Assembly (NCBI GenBank): GCA_003116875.1
Contig: BCKT01000010.1
Location: forward strand, 310,001 to 374,000
Direction of reading: 5' to 3'
Source: Takashimella koratensis
Lineage: Eukaryota > Basidiomycota > Tremellomycetes > Trichosporonales > Tetragoniomycetaceae
DNA length: 64,000 nucleotides
The translations under genes were made by a program, and so were the position numbers. Within the stretch, counting starts at the first letter, position 1; each line of letters starts with the position of its first letter. The notes under the pieces were generated by a model. It made no database searches and was not told where the DNA came from. It saw only the letters and a program-made list of their open reading frames with translations. Of the stretch, positions 58,767-64,000 are shown piece by piece.

Positions 58767-60351
58767 GGATCGCCTATACTTGCGCTACTGCTAGAAATGG
58801 TTTTCATTCTTCATCACCGTCTTCATTCTCTATCCTCTCAACTGTATCTGACTTCACCCACAGGTCTTCAACAAACCAGTGTTTAAACAGCTTCTCCCGG
58901 ACCCGCTCCCGCCACCTCATCAGCGCCCTTACACCCTCCTTGTCGATCTCGAGGGGCTTCTTGTCCACTCGTCCTGGGACGTGAGTCCCCCTTGTATCAT
59001 CAATCATATAGCTCCTAACAAGAATTCATCGACTGACTCAAATTGTTCTTTCTCTAACCAGAGGCAATCGGGTTGGAGGACCGCCAAACGACCGGGGGTT
59101 GATTACTTCCTCGCCTACTTGTCGCAGTTCTACGAGATTGTCTTGTTCACTGACCAACCCGCCTACGTGAGTCTCTTCCCATCAAGTCTTTCCGGCTCAG
59201 GATTAGCTCCAGATCCAGCTCACCTCATCTCTCCTGTCCTAACTGACTTGAACAGACGGCCATCTCGGTCGCGGAGAAACTCGACCCGTTCGTCGCATAC
59301 CTCCCGTACAAGCTCTTCCGTGAATCTACCAGCTGGCACAACAACCACGTCGTCAAGGTGAGTCCCCATAACTACAGTCAAAGACCATGAAACGCACTAT
59401 CACTGTGGTCGTCGCCATCGCTCCTGACCTTCAGCTATCTATCCGGAGTTTGAAAGTTCAAGCTGACACGCAACTCAGGATCTGACATACCTTAACCGAG
59501 ACTTGTCCAAGGTGGTCATGCTCGACACCAAAGCTGAACACGCTTCGCTTCAACCTGAGAACGCGATCATCGTCAAGCCCTGGGACGGCAAGCCCGGTGA
59601 CAAGGGACTTGTCCAGCTCATTCCTTTCCTCGAATGTGAGTTGGCGTCCAGCTACACTCTACCCTGTCGATTCTTCCCCTTTTTACAATTCTAAATCACA
59701 TGGAAGTGACATGACTAACCCCTGAACCCCCCGTAGCCATCGGAATCTTCAGCCCTCCGGACGTTCGCCCTATTCTCAAAGCCTACGAAGGGAAAGATAT
59801 CCCTATCGAGTACGCGAAGAAGGAAGCAGAAGCCAAACGAATTGCAGTTGAGGAATGGGAGAGGACGCATCCGACTTCTGCGACAGGAGCTGGGTCTGGA
59901 TTCTTGAGCGGGTTGTTTGGGAGTGTAGCGAATGTAAGTCACACCCGAGCACTGAGCATCCGGAGGGCACGAAGCCTTTGATGACTGTTGATAAACGCTG
60001 GGATGAAGAAACTGATACCAAGCTCGTTATACAGCCCGGTCAGACTCGACCAAATCAGCCAATGACTTACCTTGAAGCGAAACGAGCTCAGGCGCAACGA
60101 ATCTACGAAGAGGAACAGAAATACTGGCGTGACAATGCCGAGGAATTCAAGCGGTGAGCCGGGTTACTTCAGGCTCCTCTAGCTCATGACTATCTTCTCA
60201 TGAACGGCAGTGCGGGGAGTGAATACTGACGACCCCCAGCCTGATCGAGGAAGACAAGCAGCGTCAAGTCGCTGAAATGAGGGGATCGATCTTGGGCTTT
60301 ATCTCTGGCAAACCCGCCGAGCCTGAACAGAAACCAGAGCAGAAGCAGTAG
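57816..60351 (+). CDS. TIM50: Mitochondrial import inner membrane translocase subunit Tim50
   Basis: Presequence receptor of the TIM23 complex. [20 protein letters not shown] is a presequence; a long Ser/Pro/Asn linker follows; one membrane helix [22 protein letters not shown]. The intermembrane-space FCP1/NIF-like domain: [117 protein letters not shown]. The phosphatase DxDx motif is degenerate (DLEGLL), normal for Tim50, which is not an active phosphatase. It ends [13 protein letters not shown]. About eight introns, one holding a (TC)44 repeat. Confidence 0.93.
58677..58764. repeat. (TC)n microsatellite, about 44 copies
   Basis: Perfect dinucleotide run in a TIM50 intron right after the donor; it also acts as a long pyrimidine tract far from the acceptor. 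Confidence 0.95.
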
Positions 60352-60781
60352 TCTGACCGGGATTTAATCCTACACACCTTCCAGTCTTCTGTCTTTCATT
60401 TCTTCTTCTCTTGGTCTCTCTCGTACCTCCCTCTTCAAGACACAGAGACCGACTCCTAATCCACAGCCAATTTCCATAGCCGCATGCACACTCCTCACGT
60501 GTCTTCTCCCTGACTGAGCGCCCTTCTCACTCTCACTGTCTGCGTCAAGCAAATGACAGATAATCAACGTTGCAAAAGGGATCAAACTGTCCAATGACCC
60601 CCAAAGACCGAGAGTCCTCCGTCTGCCCCGTAGACCGGTCGTGTCAAATAACGTCTCATGCAGAGTTGCTTTTGGTGCCTCTTTTTTGTTTATACATTTT
60701 TACGCCAAGGGCAGTAGGATGTAGTCTACGCCTTCGACAAGTGATCTACGTTCTCATCGTGCGGATTGGAATGGAATGGCT
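60352..60781. terminator. Convergent 3' region, TIM50 / ATP19
   Basis: Both genes end toward each other here; it should contain both poly(A) sites. No gene seen. Confidence 0.4.
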
Positions 60782-61504
60782 TTAGTGAGCCTTGTCCTCC
60801 TTCTCGGCCTCGGCGACAAACTGTCGGATGCTGTGAATGTCAGCGCATGTTCAATGAGTCGATTCAGGCTTGATCTAGCTTCGCAACTCCTCCCTTCTCC
60901 GCCTCTCACCAGCCTCCTCCACTTCCCTTCTTCTCGTCTCCACGAGCAGCACTGACAACCACGTCCCGGTGCTCTACATTTCTCCCCACCCCTCCGCCCT
61001 CCCTCCATCACACATCTCACACAGCACACACATCTCCCATCCCATCTCTTCCGTCCCCTCTTCACAAGATTCCACCTCCTATCTCAACCCGTTCCCAGCC
61101 CATTCCCAGACCTCACTCACAAAGAGTCCTCCTCGGTCGAAGCAGCGCCAATCGACTCGTCCTTCTCAATAGGGACAGGTCCAGCCGAGGTCGACTTCTT
61201 CTCACCGCCCGACGAGGCAGCGACGGCGATGCCGATCGTGCTGAGGATGGTACCGATGGCGCTGGGGACGTTAGTTGAGTCTAGCACAAGTAGGGGGAGA
61301 GGGTGTAAGCAGAGGAGAAAGAGAGATGAGAGCATGTCGCGAGAGCAGCAGAGATGCGTACAGGTACTCGTTCTGCAGAGTGTCAGCAAAGATATCAAAC
61401 CAAACCACTGCGCAACCTCGTTCCCGTCTCGACAATTAGAGGTGAACGAGGCTGACGAGGGCCGGACTGACCTTGATGACTTGGCCAGCGATGGTGTAGG
61501 ACAT
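60782..61504 (-). CDS. Mitochondrial F1Fo ATP synthase subunit k (Atp19-like)
   Basis: Small membrane subunit of the ATP synthase dimer interface. Exon 1 MSYTIAGQVIK, then an 11-nt exon (61362-61372) for NEY plus two bases of Leu, then LAIGTILSTIGIAVAASSGG (membrane helix), EKKSTSAGPVPIEKDESIGA and, after a long intron of about 280 nt, FIRQFVAEAEKEDKAH with TAA at 60782-60784. The order hydrophilic start, xLAIGTxxxxxG helix, then FIxxFxxEAEK end fits fungal subunit k. About 77 residues. Confidence 0.82.
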
Positions 61505-61735
61505 GGTGACGATGGAGTGGGTGGTGGTGGGGTGGAGAGAGGATGTGGAAGTGGATGTGGACGGTAGGAGGAATCGCCAGTCGCCAGTTCCATTTTTCCG
61601 CAAAAAGCCGCGTGTGGCGGTCGAGTCTGGGTTGATTCCTGATTTCGAGTTTTTCGTCAAGGATCGATCACTGCAACCACCACCAGCATCGTACTCTCAC
61701 CATCACCTCCACAGTCTCGATACAGCCTCACCACC

Positions 61736-62935
61736 ATGTTCGGGTCACTACGATCTCCTCTCGCCTCGCTTGCTCGGCCCATCGCATCTTCCTCCCGCGT
61801 CCGCCTCCCAGCTTTCCCCACCAGCTCGTCCCTCCCGCATGTCCCGGCTTCAAGTGCCGCACCGTCCCTGTCTAGCCCATTCGCTTTCGCACAAGTCAGG
61901 TTCAGAAGTCAGCTCGCACCGAGACGTACAAAGTATCGCAAGTCGCAAAAGGGTCGAGCAACTGTGAGTTGAGGTTTGGTCAGCGATTGCTGCGAAGAAG
62001 GAGGAATGGAGGTAGTGGTTTGCCAGGAAAGTTAAGAGGGAATATGGGGTCAATGAGTGGAGTAGACATTGTTGGGCTCTGATGCTGCCTCGAGTGCAAG
62101 GAGGTGACGATGTTTGGAAGATCCATTGAGGTAGAACCTAACGCTGACCCTACTCTAGCTCCCAATCGTACGTCCAGCTCAACTTTTGTTCAAATCGCAG
62201 CTTTCATACTAACATACGCAGGGCGGATCCATTAAAGGCTCGACACTACAACACGGTGGTTTTGGCCTCCGTATTCTCGCGGCCACACGAATCACCGCCT
62301 CCCAACTCTCTTCTTCCCTAGCTGCTGTCAAACGCAAGATCAAACCCGTCAAGGGTGCCGAGGTCCACCTTCGAGTCTTTCCGGATGTCCCTGTCTGCGT
62401 GAAGGGGAACGAAACGCGTATGGGGAAAGGAAAGGGAGGGTTCGAGTATTGGGCGTGTAGAGTCCCCGCAGGGAGAGTGGTCTTTGAGGTAGCGGGAGGT
62501 GGGATCAGGGAGGAGATTGCAAGGCAAGGTGAGTGAGACCGCAGAACTCGTAGAATACATGAGGGGTCGTCGGTCCGTCGGTCGGGTGGGAGCTTTGGTT
62601 GGTGAAAATAAGCGTCGCTAATAATCATCACCTCATCCCCTATCCTGATACTTCATTGTATGTGTTCTACAGCACTCAAACTCGCTCAGGTCAAGCTCCC
62701 AGTAGCATCTGAATTCATCACGGTCTCTTCACCTCCCCGACTTGGGTCCATTGCATCACACGACCTGACACCACCACCTGCTGCGCAGCCGGTTCCTGCG
62801 CAATTGGCCGCGCTGGACGCCAAGGGTGAGGGAAAGGCGGTTGACGCGGTACTGGGTAGAGAGGAGAGACTCGTGCAGGATCTTGCGGCGGGGTTGGAGG
62901 GGTTGAACCTCACGCAGGCAGAGGCGAGGGTGTAG
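61736..62935 (+). CDS. Mitochondrial large-subunit ribosomal protein uL16m
   Basis: Mitochondrial L16. [20 protein letters not shown] is a presequence; exon 1 ends [21 protein letters not shown] 9-nt exon at 62159-62167 encodes LPI (acceptor CTCTAG, donor GTACGT), then [59 protein letters not shown] (uL16 signature with RMGKGKG), [18 protein letters not shown], and [17 protein letters not shown]. The C-terminal 70 residues ([33 protein letters not shown]) go beyond the bacterial core. Reading through the 9-nt exon's downstream intron hits a stop, so the small exon is needed. Confidence 0.87.
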
Positions 62936-63757
62936 GTGTTGAGGTGGACAGAGAGAGAAAGGGAGATAGAGTGGAAGGAGGCAGTAGGACATGGCAGTGG
63001 CCAGTATCTTGGACTACTCATATATGCATCTCAGCATTCACATGACCGGACATGTCGGCTTAGACATGCGGCCGAAAAGGACAGCATATCTCGCGTGGGG
63101 CATTGGGTCAGATTTGTGTACGGAAGGAGAGCAACGAGGCTGGCTGCAGGAGGTGCCTTGTGAGCCTTGACCCCGTTGTCTACTGTCCGATCCCCCGCCG
63201 ACGCGATTGGAAGGACAACGCCCAGATTGGAAACTCGACTTTGGATTGGAAAACACCATCTCTTGTCAATTGGCCATTCCCTCATCCCACCTTCCCAAGC
63301 TGTCTCCTGCTCGGCTGCCTCTGTCGTGCTCGTGCCCAGCCAGACCTAGGTCCGTCGGCTAGTCCGGTTGACGGAGTCTAAACGGCGCTCTTCCCCTAAC
63401 CTCACCCTTGGATTTTTTTTTTTTCGTTTCGGAACTCGTCGCAACTGGGTTTGACGAATGCATCGAATCCTCCGCTGCCGATTGGTCAATGGCCTCATCT
63501 GTCGGCCCGATCTGGGGACTGGGCAGACCGTGAAGCGGGGTTGAGAGGTGATGGAAAGGGTCGAGGTGGAGGGAACCCGGAATGCATTCTGTTCTGGGTA
63601 GGTCTGGCGTCGGGTAAAAAGTAAAGTCGATCCTTTTCTGTTGATACGATTCAATGCTTGCGACTCTCTGCCCATCGCATCCCACTCCACCCACCTACAC
63701 CTCCAATTCAAACCTCACTCTTATCCATTCACATCGTCGCCTCTCAACCCCCTCGCC
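62936..63757. other. Intergenic, 0.8 kb
   Basis: uL16m 3' flank and promoter of the last gene. A T-run of about 13 lies at 63412-63424. No coding signal supported on either strand. Confidence 0.45.
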
Positions 63758-64000
63758 ATGGCGCTGTCGACAACCGCCTCGAGGCTCGTAGGGACATCGT
63801 CCCGCACCACCTTCCACCTCCTGCGCACCACCACGCTCGCGTGCGCTGGGGCTCGACCCACCCTCCCTTCCCCGTCCGCCTCGACCTCCTCCTTCGCCAC
63901 CTTCCACCGCGCTGCCCAGGCCCCCTCCACCCGCCCTTCCTCTTCCCGCAGCTACGCGACCGAGGCTGAACCTCCCTTCAACCCAGATGAAGTCGAGCGC
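63758..64000 (+). CDS. Mitochondrial precursor protein, cut by window end
   Basis: N-terminal 81 residues only: MALSTTASRLVGTSSRTTFH, a Ser/Thr/Arg/Pro-rich presequence without acidic residues, then SYATEAEPPFNPDEVER where a mature protein would begin. SYATEAEPP is a typical presequence end. The family cannot be told from this part; an electron-transfer flavoprotein:quinone oxidoreductase is one guess, because such proteins have a short acidic lead before the FAD motif, but this is only a guess. Confidence 0.6.
   Translation, partial: MALSTTASRLVGTSSRTTFHLLRTTTLACAGARPTLPSPSASTSSFATFHRAAQAPSTRPSSSRSYATEAEPPFNPDEVER

Overview
The window reads as nuclear DNA of a basidiomycete yeast or mould, most likely a tremellomycete. 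The basis is GC-rich, dense genes on both strands, nearly all cut by many 40-90 bp GT-AG introns with CTNA branch points, and protein families that are typically fungal (VPS17, fungal ATP synthase subunit k, TIM50, H4 with several introns). No prokaryotic operon, tRNA, rRNA or CRISPR array was seen. Gene ends below come from reading frames, splice signals and family consensus, not from transcripts.

Housekeeping blocks. 0.1-13.9 kb: VPS17, two tandem secreted RlpA-like proteins, eIF3m, prefoldin 2, a SANT/Myb-like protein, an orphan, a 3-ketoacyl-CoA thiolase and a DCAF11/WDR23 WD40 protein. 20.0-24.7 kb: GABA transaminase and the BCKDH E2 subunit, divergent across about 1 kb. 33.8-38.6 kb: RPN10, actin and a secreted SRPBCC-like protein. 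39.6-48.9 kb: one very large ZNFX1-type helicase with NFX1 zinc fingers. 49.8-64.0 kb: histone H4, mitochondrial bL35, a His-rich membrane protein, PPIL4 cyclophilin, TIM50, ATP synthase subunit k, mitochondrial uL16 and the start of another mitochondrial precursor. Mitochondrial functions (bL35m, TIM50, ATP19, uL16m, the last gene) are notably clustered at the right end.

Two accessory islands break this order. 14.1-19.8 kb holds small orphan genes in decaying duplicate sets, including one frameshifted exactly at an A AAA AAC heptamer. 25.3-33.6 kb holds a family of orphan proteins built from a repeated Cys/His module, C-x(9-15)-C-x(16-22)-C-x2-H. It has at least nine module copies over four genes, plus a frameshifted member and a pair of ORFs overlapping by ATGA.

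The most unusual signals are: (1) matching AT-AC introns in both RlpA-like paralogues, where only the AT-AC cut restores the family motif; (2) the C-C-CxxH orphan family with duplicated TATA/uORF leaders; (3) 8-11 nt coding exons in four unrelated housekeeping genes; (4) the slippery-site frameshift at 17.34 kb.
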